From: Parafrankia sp. EUN1f | GTDB lineage: Bacteria > Actinomycetota > Actinomycetes > Frankiales > Frankiaceae | Length of the DNA stretch: 64,000 nucleotides | Reading direction: 5' to 3' | NCBI RefSeq assembly: GCF_000177675.1 | Contig: NZ_ADGX01000010.1 | Location: 35,126-99,125 of the forward strand | In this document: piece by piece, positions 31,061 to 44,823 of the stretch | Position numbering within the stretch: position 1 is the stretch's first letter | Layout: every line of letters begins with the position of its first letter | Made by a program: the position numbers and the translations under genes | The notes under the pieces: model-generated | The model's database searches: none | Seen by the model: only the letters and a program-made list of their open reading frames with translations | What the model was told of the DNA's origin: nothing

Positions 31061-32470
31061 TCAGTGGCGGCGCCGGCGGAAGCCGGGGAGGAGTTCCTGG
31101 ACGAGGGCGTCGGTCTCCGGTTCCGCGGCCCGGCTGGGGCGGCCCGGCGGAGCGGCGATGGCCCGGTACAGCTCGCCGGCGACGGCTTCCAATGTCTTGC
31201 GTTCACCGCGGGCGGCGACGGTGCGTAGCAGGTCACGCCACAGTGCCTCGGCGGTCGGCACGGCGCGCAGGCCGGTGCGGCAGGCGGCCATCGCGGTCAT
31301 CGTGTCGCCTCGTTCGAGGGTGATGGCGGCGAGTCGGTGCGCCGCGTCGATGACGGCGTCGCGCATGGTGCGCGCCACCGGGGTCGTCTCCACCCACTGG
31401 TACCTGCCGTCGGCTCGGTCGGACCACAGTGGTCCGCCGATCAGGTTCAGGGCGTCGCGCAGGTCCGCCTGCGGGTTGCTGGCGTCGTCGGGGCGAGCGG
31501 CGCGGTGGCTGTAGGCCACAAAGAGTTCCCAGTCGCAGCGGACGTCCGAACTGAGCGTCCAGAGTCCGTCCGGAGCGGGCTGCAGGCGGGGCCGGCCGTC
31601 GGCGTCGACGCCCAGCCAGCTGCGGGCGGCGATCAGCGCGGGCAGGATCGCTGACCCCTGTGTGGCCTGTCCGTCCGATGGTGCCGATGGGCTCGACGGG
31701 TTCGACAGGCCGAGGAAGTCGCGCAGCTCCTCGGGATAGGCACCGTCCCGGTGCAGTGCGAGGAAGACGATGATCTCGGTGAGCAGGTCGGCCTGCTCAC
31801 GCTGGATCGGTCCGGGTGCACCGATGTAGGGGTAGCCGAGCACATGGACCTCGGCCTCCGTGGGCCCCGCGGGGTGCGGTTCGAGGTGCGGCAGGGTCGC
31901 CAGGGCATCGGCGGCGGAGTCCGGCCGGGGGAAGTGCGCGTCCTGCGGCTGCTCCGCCCCGGTCATGCTCCCGCCCAGGTTCCCGGCCTCGCCCGCGGTC
32001 TGGCTCGCGCCCGCGGTCTGGCTCGCGGGGCTGGGCTGGCTCGGCGGGGCGGCACCGTAGGGCGGCTCGGTGTAATAGGCGTGCGGATGCGTCGACGGGT
32101 GGGCGGGAAGTTCGTTCGGTGGCGGCGACGACGGGGGAGGCGGGGGCGACGATGGCGAACCACCGCCCCACTGGACGTAGTCTTCGGCCCAGGATTCTGT
32201 GGCCTCCTGGTATTCCCGGGCCTCCTGGTATTCCCGCGGTCGCTGGGCCGCGGCTTCCTCGGGGCCGGGAGGCGATGGCTGGCGATGGCTTGGTGCCGGC
32301 TGCTGCTGGTCATGCGATGGGGGGACGAGCAGCGTCCGCGGAACCCTCGGGACGTCCGTAGGCCGCAGGACCGGCTGGTCCGCCGGCGTCAGGTAGGCCG
32401 GTGGATGGTCCGCCGGTGCCGGCAGGGGCGGTGCCGGCAGGGGCGGTGCGGGCGGGGCGCCGCCGCCGAA
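31061..32470 (-). pseudogene. 3' (BTAD-containing) part of a frameshifted LysM/BTAD gene
   Basis: From about 32,470 to the stop at 31061 the reading frame is continuously open and codon-like (APPLPAPADHPPAYLTPADQ, then PVLRPTDVPRVPRTLL; REYQEATESWAEDYVQWGG; HPHAYYTEPPYGA), directly continuing the upstream 1345-residue protein in the next phase. From about 31,900 the C-terminal BTAD-like domain follows (LGYPYIGAPGPIQREQADLL, then TEIIVFLALHRDG; DALNLIGGPLW; AAHRLAAITLERGDTMTAMA). An ATG at 31966 could allow separate expression. One frameshift in a Pro-rich tract near 32,440-32,560 separates the two pieces. Confidence 0.7.
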
Positions 32471-35400
32471 GGTGCCGGGGGCGGGGGCCAGGTTGGTCCC
32501 TGCGATGGCGGTGCGGGCGGGGCCGGAGGCGAAGGCGGTGGCGTGGCCGGGGCGTAGCCGTCCGGGACCTGGCCATCACGGCCATCCGGGACGTATCCGG
32601 CTGGGCCATAGCCATCTGGGCCATAGCCATCTGGGACGTAGCCGGCTGGGACGTAGCCGGCTGGGACGTAGCTGTCCGGGGCAGGTGGGATGGGCGGGGC
32701 GGCGGGCGGCTGTGTGTGCGGCGGGGCGAGGTCGTCCCCGGGGCGCGGGCCGATGGGCATGCGGATGACGGAAGGCGCCGAACTCGGCGGAGGCACCCAC
32801 GGCACGGGGCCGGGGATCGAATCGGCGTCCCGAGGTGGGCGGGTGCCCTCCGGATGCGTTGACGGCGACGGCGGCGGCGGTGAGGGCGCCGGCGTGGGTG
32901 CGGGCACCTGGTAGGGGCCTGTGTTCCCGTGGCCGGTGGCCGGACCGGAGGTCGGAGCGTACGGCGGCAGAGGCGGCGCGGGCCTGGCAGGTGTGGGCGG
33001 GAGCGGCGTCGGTGGGGGAGGCGTAGCCGGAGGAGGCGGCGGTGCCACCGGGAAGGCGGCCGTGGCCCTTTCGGGGTGATCGGGCTGGGCGCGGGCATCA
33101 GACGAGGTCGACGCAGCGCCTGGGGCGGGCAGACGCACTGGACCAGTGGCATGACCGTGGTGCTGTGCGGCGGTGAGGTGCGCGCCGGTGCCGGACGCCG
33201 TCCCGCGGCGGTCGTCGTAGCTGTCGTAGTCGCCGGAGCCGTCGTGGCGGTCGTAGCCGTCGTAGCCGTCGTGGTCGTCGTCGACCGGCCCGTCGTCGTG
33301 GTCGTCTTCGTAGCCGGCTGGCCCGTCGCTGTGGTCGTCGTCGTAGCCGTCGTAGTCGGCTGGGCTGTAGGACGGAGTGCTTGCCCAGGGCGGGCGCGGG
33401 ACTGCGGTGCCGCGCGATCCCCCGGCCTGGATGCGGAACATCGCCAGCATCGCCGCGTACTCGGCCGCGGCGAGGGTCTGGGCGTTGACCTCGACGCCGA
33501 GCACGCCGAGCGACATCCGGGCGTCGGGCTGGACGTCGAAGCGCCAGCGTGCCGCCGGGCTGTCACCGACCATCAGCACACCGACGGTGTGGTCGCGCCC
33601 GCCCGCGAGCCTGGCCAGCCGCTCGGCATGAGCCGGTGCCGGCGGGCCGGCGAGGACCAGCAGGTCCGGCGACCACTCCGCCGGGGCGGCCGGCGACTGC
33701 CGTCCACGCAGAGCGGCGCCCGGCTCGGCGCCCCAGGCGGTGTCCCGTGGTTCGCGGGCTTCCAACTCGTCCAGGATGTCGGCCAGGCTGGACGAGGTAC
33801 GCAGCCGTCCCGGCGCGATCGGGCTGGGGTCGTCGGCGAAGCCGACGAGGCAGACCCGCAGGTCGTCGGACCAGATGTTCGTCGCCAGCTCGACCGCGAC
33901 GGAGATCGCGGCCTCGCTGGCCACCGCCGGATCCCCGGTGAGGGCGATCACGCCGGGGGCGCCTTCGAGGTCGACGAGGATGCGGCAGCCGGTGTCGTCA
34001 CGCCCGACGGTGACGAGTGCCGGGTAGGGCGCCGGGACGTCCGCCGACAGGCTGGCGCTGGCCTCGAAGGGGAGCCCGTCCGGTGCGTCGGGGTTGCGTT
34101 CGATGCGCCACGAGCCGGGGTTGTTGCCGACCTGCCAGGGACTCGGCGGGGGTTTGGCGACGGCGGGCGCCATGTGCAGGACGAGGGCGGCGTCGGTGAG
34201 GATCGCCGCGTACACGGGTGGCAGTTCTCGGCCGCGGGCGGTCAGCCCGGCGGAAAGCAGCCGAAGCGACCGGTCGACGAATCGGGCGGAAGGCAGGTCC
34301 GCGGCCAGCCGCAGGGCGTGTTCGACCTCGGCGGAGAACGGATCGGCGTTGGCGTCGCCCGATCTGCGCCTGGTCAGCGCGGTGAGGACTCCGGCGGCGA
34401 GCAGTGCGGCACCGCTGATTCCCCGCCCGCCGCCGATGCGGCCCGAAGCCGCGCGGCTGGCCGCTGAGGCCGATGCCGCACCTGTTCGGTCGTCGTGACC
34501 GCCGCGTTGGCCCCTGGGCCCCGCCGTTCCCGCCCTTCCCGCTGGTCCTGGTGCGGTTGTGGGGCCGGTCGAGGCCGCCGCCGCGGTTGTTCCGCCGGCG
34601 CCGGCGGCCGGGGATTCGTAGCCGGGCCGGTAGTGCTGGCCCTGTCGATGGTCAGCCGGACCTGGTGCGCCGGTCCAGCCGCCCGTGGTGCTCGGCCCGC
34701 CGGCCGTGGCGCCCGGCCAGCCCGTGCCCACGGGCCCGGTCTGCAGGGGGCCGGTGGCACTCCCGGCACCACTGCCGCTGGTACCCGGGGCGGTGGGTCC
34801 GGTGTGGGCCGTCGGTTGGCTCGTTTCGGCCTCGCGCTGGGCGGCGAAATGGGAATGGACCTCGTGGATCCAGGAGGCTTCGCGGTGTGGGACCCGGATC
34901 GTCCGGACCTCCTCGCCGGCGGCGTCCGGGGGGAGCAGCAGCACCCAGCCGGGGGCCACGAGTGAGGGCGCGCTGAGCACCTGCCCGTCCGGCTGGGTGC
35001 GACCCTCGTTGAGAGTGAAGAGCTCGCGGTAGCGGAGGCTGTCGCCGAGCAACCGCCGGGCGATCGCCCAGAGGGTGTCGTGCTGGCGCCCGTCGGCCGG
35101 GCGAACCTCGCAGAACTTGACGTCGACGCCGTCCGGGAAGAGATCGGCGGGACTCTCCTCGCCCGCGGTCAGCTCGCGTGGGGCGGAGGCATGCTCATCC
35201 CACCGGAAACGCCGCGCCGGGACCGTGGTGGACGCGGGACCCCCGGCCACGTCACCGGTCGGGCGCTGCCTGATCGGCATCGGCCCGGTCGAAGCCGGGG
35301 CGGGCGCGGCGTAGGACGACCCGGTGGTCGCGGCGTAGGCGGACCCGGTGGTGCTGACGACGGCGCGGCTCCGGGGGGCGAGTGATCCGGATCCGCTCCT

Positions 35401-36426
35401 CGGCCTGCTGTGCCCGTCCCCGGTACCAGCTGCGCTTTCCACCGCGGGTGGCGATGCCGACGGCCGCGATTCGGGCGGCTGCGATGCGGGCGGCCGCGAT
35501 GCCGGTGGCCGCGAGGACGGCTTCTGCACAGGCGGTGACGTGGAGGTCGACGAGGGAGTTGCCGCCGCAGCGGCAGCCGCCGAGGCCGCAGGTGCGGGTG
35601 CGGCTGCGGGCAGCGCGGGGCGCGCCTGGGATGTCGTCGGATGGCTCCGGTTCGGCTGGGCAGCGGTGAGGCCGCGGGCAAGCCGTGAGATCGCGGCTGG
35701 GTCCGATCGGCGTAGCCGGCCGGCCGCCGCCGCCACCTCGCCCGCGGTCACCTGCCCCGCTGCTGCCTGCGCCGAGTTCTGGTCATCGCCGGGACCACGG
35801 CTCCGCCGGCCAGCCCCGGAACCGTCGGGACGGGGCAGCTCGGGCGCCGGCCCTCCCACCCTCGGTGCACCTCGGTGCGCGGCGCCGCGCCGGGCAGCCG
35901 AGCGGCCTCGAGGGGGTGCCGTGCTGCGGGGTGTGGCGCCGCGTGGTGTGGCCAGCGGTAGCAGGTCACCTACCAGCCTGCGGGCCAGGAGCTGGCTGCC
36001 GCCACCGAACGGAATTCGCGGGGCAAGGCCCGTCTCCCGCCGCTCGGCCCGCCATTCGGCGATGACGCACACGACGAAATGAACCCAGGTCAGCCATGCC
36101 GCCAGAACCATAAGGCGCAGAAGGTTGGCCGCACCGAACTCACCGGTGAACGCTCCGGAATCACCGAAGGCGGCGGACAGCGGAGTGCCGCTGAGCACGA
36201 GGAGGAGGACGGGAACGCCGATACCGAGAGCCAGTAACAGCGCAGCAGCTGAACCGCTGCCCCGGCGTGCGCCGACGCCGGCTGAGCCGCCTGCTGGACT
36301 GCGCGTGGCATGACCTGCTGGATGACCCGCGGCGTGGCCTGCTACGCGGCCCGTAGCACGGCCCGCTGGCGGTCGCGAACTGCCTGTCTCCCCCACACTG
36401 TAACAGTCCACCACGTCTGGTCTCAC
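32389..36426 (-). CDS. Giant LysM-containing membrane protein (5' part of split LysM/BTAD gene)
   Basis: 1345 residues from GTG 36426. Two membrane segments (about 58-80 ALLLALGIGVPVLLLVLSG; about 104-124 LMVLAAWLTWVHFVVCVIAE) are followed by a long Pro/Ala/Ser-rich linker. A LysM-like motif lies at about 440-505 (DTLWAIARRLLGDSLRYREL, LNEGRTQPDGQVL, PGWVLLLP). Residues about 690-1010 are a folded region (DPFSAEVEHALRLAADLPS, VTVGRDDTGCRILVDLEG, SDDLRVCLVGFADDPSP). The last 60 codons read nonsense (PHRPCRHRPCRHRR) after the shift. Full-length homologs end with a BTAD, found here downstream in another phase. LysM suggests peptidoglycan association. Confidence 0.75.
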   Translation of the reverse strand: MRPDVVDCYSVGETGSSRPPAGRATGRVAGHAAGHPAGHATRSPAGGSAGVGARRGSGSAAALLLALGIGVPVLLLVLSGTPLSAAFGDSGAFTGEFGAANLLRLMVLAAWLTWVHFVVCVIAEWRAERRETGLAPRIPFGGGSQLLARRLVGDLLPLATPRGATPRSTAPPRGRSAARRGAAHRGAPRVGGPAPELPRPDGSGAGRRSRGPGDDQNSAQAAAGQVTAGEVAAAAGRLRRSDPAAISRLARGLTAAQPNRSHPTTSQARPALPAAAPAPAASAAAAAAATPSSTSTSPPVQKPSSRPPASRPPASQPPESRPSASPPAVESAAGTGDGHSRPRSGSGSLAPRSRAVVSTTGSAYAATTGSSYAAPAPASTGPMPIRQRPTGDVAGGPASTTVPARRFRWDEHASAPRELTAGEESPADLFPDGVDVKFCEVRPADGRQHDTLWAIARRLLGDSLRYRELFTLNEGRTQPDGQVLSAPSLVAPGWVLLLPPDAAGEEVRTIRVPHREASWIHEVHSHFAAQREAETSQPTAHTGPTAPGTSGSGAGSATGPLQTGPVGTGWPGATAGGPSTTGGWTGAPGPADHRQGQHYRPGYESPAAGAGGTTAAAASTGPTTAPGPAGRAGTAGPRGQRGGHDDRTGAASASAASRAASGRIGGGRGISGAALLAAGVLTALTRRRSGDANADPFSAEVEHALRLAADLPSARFVDRSLRLLSAGLTARGRELPPVYAAILTDAALVLHMAPAVAKPPPSPWQVGNNPGSWRIERNPDAPDGLPFEASASLSADVPAPYPALVTVGRDDTGCRILVDLEGAPGVIALTGDPAVASEAAISVAVELATNIWSDDLRVCLVGFADDPSPIAPGRLRTSSSLADILDELEAREPRDTAWGAEPGAALRGRQSPAAPAEWSPDLLVLAGPPAPAHAERLARLAGGRDHTVGVLMVGDSPAARWRFDVQPDARMSLGVLGVEVNAQTLAAAEYAAMLAMFRIQAGGSRGTAVPRPPWASTPSYSPADYDGYDDDHSDGPAGYEDDHDDGPVDDDHDGYDGYDRHDGSGDYDSYDDRRGTASGTGAHLTAAQHHGHATGPVRLPAPGAASTSSDARAQPDHPERATAAFPVAPPPPPATPPPPTPLPPTPARPAPPLPPYAPTSGPATGHGNTGPYQVPAPTPAPSPPPPSPSTHPEGTRPPRDADSIPGPVPWVPPPSSAPSVIRMPIGPRPGDDLAPPHTQPPAAPPIPPAPDSYVPAGYVPAGYVPDGYGPDGYGPAGYVPDGRDGQVPDGYAPATPPPSPPAPPAPPSQGPTWPPPPAPSAAAPRPHRPCRHRPCRHRRTIHRPT

Positions 36427-36780
36427 TACAGGTCATATTTCACTCTGCTGGGCGCGGCGTTCACACGAATGACACAGGCTTGCTGACTCTGGCGACTCGT
36501 CGCTGCGAGGCGCTGGCGCACCGTGTGCGGGCGATACGCGCTCTTGGGGTTGAAAGCACTGGATGCGCCGCTGCGTCAACTGTTGTCCGAATGATCCATA
36601 TTTGTGGTGATTATGCATACTTTTGCCAGCTGGATCGTTTGCGTCGCGGGGTTGACGCCGACGTGCTGAAGTTCGAATCCAATACAGATGAGTGTTCCGA
36701 ACGTCGGGATCCCGCAAGAGTCGTACGTACCGAGGTACTGACTCGCAGGTCAGGGCAGAGCAGAGGGCAGGACGGCCAGG
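36427..36780. other. Divergent intergenic region
   Basis: 354 bases between the LysM/BTAD gene and the small protein at 36781. AT content rises around 36,590-36,640 (ATGATCCATATTTGTGG and nearby), a likely promoter zone. No gene is visible. Confidence 0.45.
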
Positions 36781-37407
36781 GTGCAGAGGCATACAACGGG
36801 GCGGCGGGGGAAACCTCCCCGCTTCTCCATAGCCGTGCCGGACAGCTGGTTCGTGCTGGATACCCAGGCCGCCCGCAGCACGGCGGCGATCGCCCGGATG
36901 GCCACGGAGCGGGCGCGTGGCCATCCACTGCTGGCAGGGCGGGAACCCACCGTCGCCCGGATTCTGTATGACGCCGCCACCCGCGCCGAAAGCGCCGGCG
37001 CGGCCTACTGCGCCGTCATGATCGAGGACGTCCGCGGCATCGGCCTGTCCGCCTGTGTCATGGTCTGCGTCCAGCCAACCGACCGACACATACCCGACCT
37101 CCCTCGGCAGGAACGCCCTGCGTCCGACGAGGCCGAGGCGGGGGAGCGTCGGCGCTGGCGTCGCGTCGGCTCCGTGGACCTGCCGGCTGTCGGCCTGGCC
37201 ACCAGGACCGTGCGGCTCGAGCCGCAGCGGTCGACGGACGGCGCGGAGATCTCCCACCTGGTGATGCGGACGACGGTCCCGGTCCCGGGACATGACCGCA
37301 TAGCGGTGATCGCCTGCGCCAGTCCGAACACGGCCCTGGCGGTGGCGCTGCACGACCTGTTCGACGCCGTGACCGCGACGTTCACCTTCGTCCACGAGAT
37401 GCCGTGA
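36781..37407 (+). CDS. Hypothetical protein of the secretion-associated (LpqN-like) kind
   Basis: 208 residues, GTG 36781. FSIAVPDSWFVLDTQAARST opens an alpha/beta domain with AGAAYCAVMIEDVRGIGLSA, VGLATRTVRLEPQ and HDLFDAVTATFTFVHEMP. The FxVP.xWF..D beginning and the terminal FDAV..TF strand-helix recall proteins linked to actinobacterial ESX loci. The family call is tentative. It is divergent from the LysM/BTAD gene and converges with rpsD. Confidence 0.6.
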   Translation: MQRHTTGRRGKPPRFSIAVPDSWFVLDTQAARSTAAIARMATERARGHPLLAGREPTVARILYDAATRAESAGAAYCAVMIEDVRGIGLSACVMVCVQPTDRHIPDLPRQERPASDEAEAGERRRWRRVGSVDLPAVGLATRTVRLEPQRSTDGAEISHLVMRTTVPVPGHDRIAVIACASPNTALAVALHDLFDAVTATFTFVHEMP

Positions 37408-37422
37408 CCGCGATGCGGTCTG

Positions 37423-38028
37423 TCAGCGTGCGTAGTACTCGACGACGAGCTGCTCGTCGCAGACCACTGGGATCTCCGGCCGGCTTGGCCGTCGGCTGAG
37501 CACGGCCACCAGCGCGCCGCGGTCGACATCCAGGTACGCGGGCGGCGGAGCCCCGGTCGGCTGGGTCTCGGCAACGATCCGGAATGGCGCCATGGTGCGG
37601 CTGCGGGTGGTGACGGTGATGACATCGCCGGGTTGGACGCGGAAACCGGGACGGTCCACCCGACCTCCGTTCACCTGGATGTGCCGGTGGCTGACGAACT
37701 GGCGAGCCTGGTAGATCGTCTTGGCGAAGCCGGCCCGCAGAACGACCGCGTCCAGGCGGGTCTCCAGATCTTCGATGAGCAGGTGGCCGGTGCGTCCCGT
37801 CCCACGATCAGCCTGGTCGAACGCCCGCCGGAGCTGCTTCTCGCTGATGTGGTACTGGAAGCGCAGCCGCTGCTTCTCCCGCAGCCGCTCCTTGTAGGGC
37901 GACATCGTCTTGCGCCCGCGGCCGTGCGGGCCGGGCGGGTAGGGCCGGTTCTCGAAGTAGCGGGCCGCCTTGTCGGTCAGCGGCATCCCGATGCTGCGGC
38001 TGAGCTTGGCGACGGGCTTGTGGCGCAC
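37423..38028 (-). CDS. rpsD: Ribosomal protein S4, cysteine-free form
   Basis: 201 residues from GTG 38028 with AAAGGAGG upstream; the in-frame extension to 38136 runs through the regulatory boxes. YFENRPYPPGPHGRGRKTMS, then SPYKERLREKQRLRFQYHIS and ISEKQLRRAFDQA followed by the S4 RNA-binding fold (LETRLDAVVLRAGFAKTIYQ, ARQFVSHRHIQVNGGRV) are unmistakable. The N-terminal zinc-binding cysteines of the C+ form are absent. It stands alone, not in a ribosomal operon, with DtxR/IdeR-like boxes in front. Either it is the sole S4 or a paralog used when metal is limiting. Confidence 0.95.
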   Translation of the reverse strand: MRHKPVAKLSRSIGMPLTDKAARYFENRPYPPGPHGRGRKTMSPYKERLREKQRLRFQYHISEKQLRRAFDQADRGTGRTGHLLIEDLETRLDAVVLRAGFAKTIYQARQFVSHRHIQVNGGRVDRPGFRVQPGDVITVTTRSRTMAPFRIVAETQPTGAPPPAYLDVDRGALVAVLSRRPSRPEIPVVCDEQLVVEYYAR

Positions 38029-38039
38029 CGCATCCTCCT

Positions 38040-38073
38040 TTAGGTTAGGTGTCCTTAAATTAGGCAAACCTAA
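38040..38073. promoter_or_regulatory. Two overlapping DtxR/IdeR-type iron boxes
   Basis: TTAGGTTAGGTGTCCTTAA (38040-38058) matches the IdeR consensus TTAGGTTAGGCTAACCTAA at 14 of 19 bases. TTAAATTAGGCAAACCTAA (38055-38073) matches at 16 of 19. They fill the gap between the divergent rpsD and the His-rich gene. Confidence 0.7.
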
Positions 38074-38078
38074 CCATA

Positions 38079-38903
38079 GTGGATCGACTGGTGGTGGAGC
38101 AGGTGGCGGACGGCACGATTGATCGGCCCGGGGCAACGCACGGGACGTGGGGCGAGGGGCCTGCGGACGTCCTGGCGGCGACCAGACGGGCAGCGCGCGA
38201 GCTGATCCGCGTCGCGCCGTACGGCAGCCTTGTCCTGTGGGGTGGGCGCCTGGTGCATGGCCTGCGCTTCGCGGTCATCGCCTCCGCGGGGATGTCCACG
38301 CTCGGGCCGGGGGCATACGACCCGGGCCCTGGTGGGGCCGCACCCACCGACGCCGTCCCCGCCGACCTCGTCATGGCCGATCCGGCGCCGGTCGGGGCCA
38401 CTCACGCCGGCCCTGTTCCAGCGGAACCGAGCCTGTTCGAGCAGTTCGCGGCCGTCCCGGCCACCCGCCTCGTGATGCTGGCCCCGTTCTCGGTCGGACG
38501 TCTGCTGGGCACCGAGGACCAGGCCTGCCGGTTCCAGATCTGCGGGCCGGTGTCAGCGGACGGCTGTGAATGGGTCTCGGTCGCCCTGGCCGGATGGGTC
38601 GCACCGGTGCCAGGTGGGGCCGTCTCGGAGCTCGCGCAGGCGTTCACCGATCGGCACCCGACACCGGACCTGCTCGATCTCGGCAGCGTGTGGATGCTCC
38701 TGGAGCTCGATCTCGCCGAGGCCACGGTGCGGACGAGGTCCGGGTGCATCCAGCTGGACACCGCCGACGTCGTGGCCCTGCTGAACGATCACCTGCATCA
38801 CCACGAGCACGAGCACGAGCGTGATCTAGCCCATGCCCGTGACCAGGACGGCGATCACACCGCAGGCCGCGAACACGATGCGGGACGAGGCCCGCTGGCC
38901 TGA
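38079..38903 (+). CDS. His-rich protein, possible heme/iron-utilisation (DUF2470-like)
   Basis: 274 residues, GTG 38079, or GTG 38091 or 38094. The first part has ELIRVAPYGSLVLWGGRLVH and a flexible Ala/Pro stretch; the second (about 150-250) reads CRFQICGPVSADGCEWVSVA and LAGWVAPV, then LDLGSVWMLLELDLAEATVR with VVALLND. This resembles the PNPOx-like plus DUF2470 layout of iron and heme proteins. The C-terminus is HLHHHEHEHERDLAHARDQD, a metal-binding tail. Shared iron boxes support an iron role. The family call is tentative. Confidence 0.6.
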   Translation: MDRLVVEQVADGTIDRPGATHGTWGEGPADVLAATRRAARELIRVAPYGSLVLWGGRLVHGLRFAVIASAGMSTLGPGAYDPGPGGAAPTDAVPADLVMADPAPVGATHAGPVPAEPSLFEQFAAVPATRLVMLAPFSVGRLLGTEDQACRFQICGPVSADGCEWVSVALAGWVAPVPGGAVSELAQAFTDRHPTPDLLDLGSVWMLLELDLAEATVRTRSGCIQLDTADVVALLNDHLHHHEHEHERDLAHARDQDGDHTAGREHDAGRGPLA

Positions 38904-39003
38904 CATGAGGCTTCCCGCGGGTGCGGCGGCCTGGATACCAGTGCCGTGGGGGCCGGTGGCGGGACGCTGGGCTGTGCCGTCCCGCCACCGCTCGAACAAT
39001 GGG

Positions 39004-39291
39004 TCAGCCCGCTGCCTGGATGTCGATCTGGATCTCGGCGAGCCGAACCCGCAGCCGGTCCAGCTGGGTGTGCAGATCGGTCAGGGTTCGTTCGTAGGCG
39101 GGCCAGATCGAGGTACGGAACTCCGCTGCGGTGCGGCCGTCCCAGTTCTCCGGTTCCAGGAGGACCCGGGCGGTGGCGCGAAGCCCGTTGAAGTGCGTCA
39201 GAAGTGGGCCGTTGATGAGGCCGGCGAGCTCGTCGACCGCAGCCGACGCCTGTGGGGTGGCCCGGACGGTCAGACCTGATCCTGTCGTCAT
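39004..39291 (-). CDS. WXG100-family type VII secretion protein B
   Basis: 95 residues, helical hairpin with the turn ENWDG at about residue 50, a W-x-G variant with DG. Length and helix lay-out (VDELAGLINGPLLTHFNGLR, then TLTDLHTQLDRLRVRLAEIQ) fit ESAT-6/CFP-10 relatives. It follows the second WXG100 gene 70 bases downstream of it, both behind the EccC gene. Confidence 0.85.
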   Translation of the reverse strand: MTTGSGLTVRATPQASAAVDELAGLINGPLLTHFNGLRATARVLLEPENWDGRTAAEFRTSIWPAYERTLTDLHTQLDRLRVRLAEIQIDIQAAG

Positions 39292-39361
39292 CGCATTCTC
39301 CTGAAGCTGAGTGTCTTCCGGGGCAGTGGAAGCCGTGCCGGGGCGGCGTGCCGCCCCGGCG

Positions 39362-39631
39362 TCAGCTGCCGGCCAGTGCGGTGCGTTGGTTGACCTCGGT
39401 CACGGTGCGAGCGAGGTCCGCCAGGTTTGTCTGCAGCGCTGACAGGGTGTTCTGCACCTCGGGCCAGATCTGGGTGCGGAACAACTGGGCTTTCGGCCCC
39501 TCCCAGTTCGCCGGGTCCGCGAGTGCGTTCCCGCGGGCGACGAGACTGGCTGTCGTGCTCTGAAGATCGGTGAGCTGATGGCTCATCTGACCGGCGGCAC
39601 TCTGGGCCGCAGGGGTGGTAACCGTGCGCAT
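39362..39631 (-). CDS. WXG100-family type VII secretion protein A
   Basis: 89 residues with the turn ANWEGPKAQLF near residue 43 between two helices. It probably forms a heterodimer with the neighbour at 39004. The pair is the likely substrate of the EccC ATPase gene upstream on the same strand. Confidence 0.88.
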   Translation of the reverse strand: MRTVTTPAAQSAAGQMSHQLTDLQSTTASLVARGNALADPANWEGPKAQLFRTQIWPEVQNTLSALQTNLADLARTVTEVNQRTALAGS

Positions 39632-39785
39632 GGGTGGTCCGTCCGTCCGGGGGCAGGGGTCGGAGGCACCGGCGGCGGGATCCAGCCTGTCAGTAGCCGG
39701 GAGGTGAACCAGCCGACAGGGGGATGCTACCGTCCGTACCGGCGATGTCTAGATATGAGGCATTTCCTTAAGGTGTGGACATCTT

Positions 39786-44783
<4,998 letters not shown>

Positions 44784-44823
44784 GATACCGGCGGAGAGCG
44801 AGTGCTCTCTCTGTGTTACCTAT

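Noticed and set aside
32929..34467. A 512-residue plus-strand open frame
   Set aside because: Shadow of the LysM/BTAD gene; low-complexity Val/Arg runs mirror the Asp/Gly and Pro runs of the true frame.
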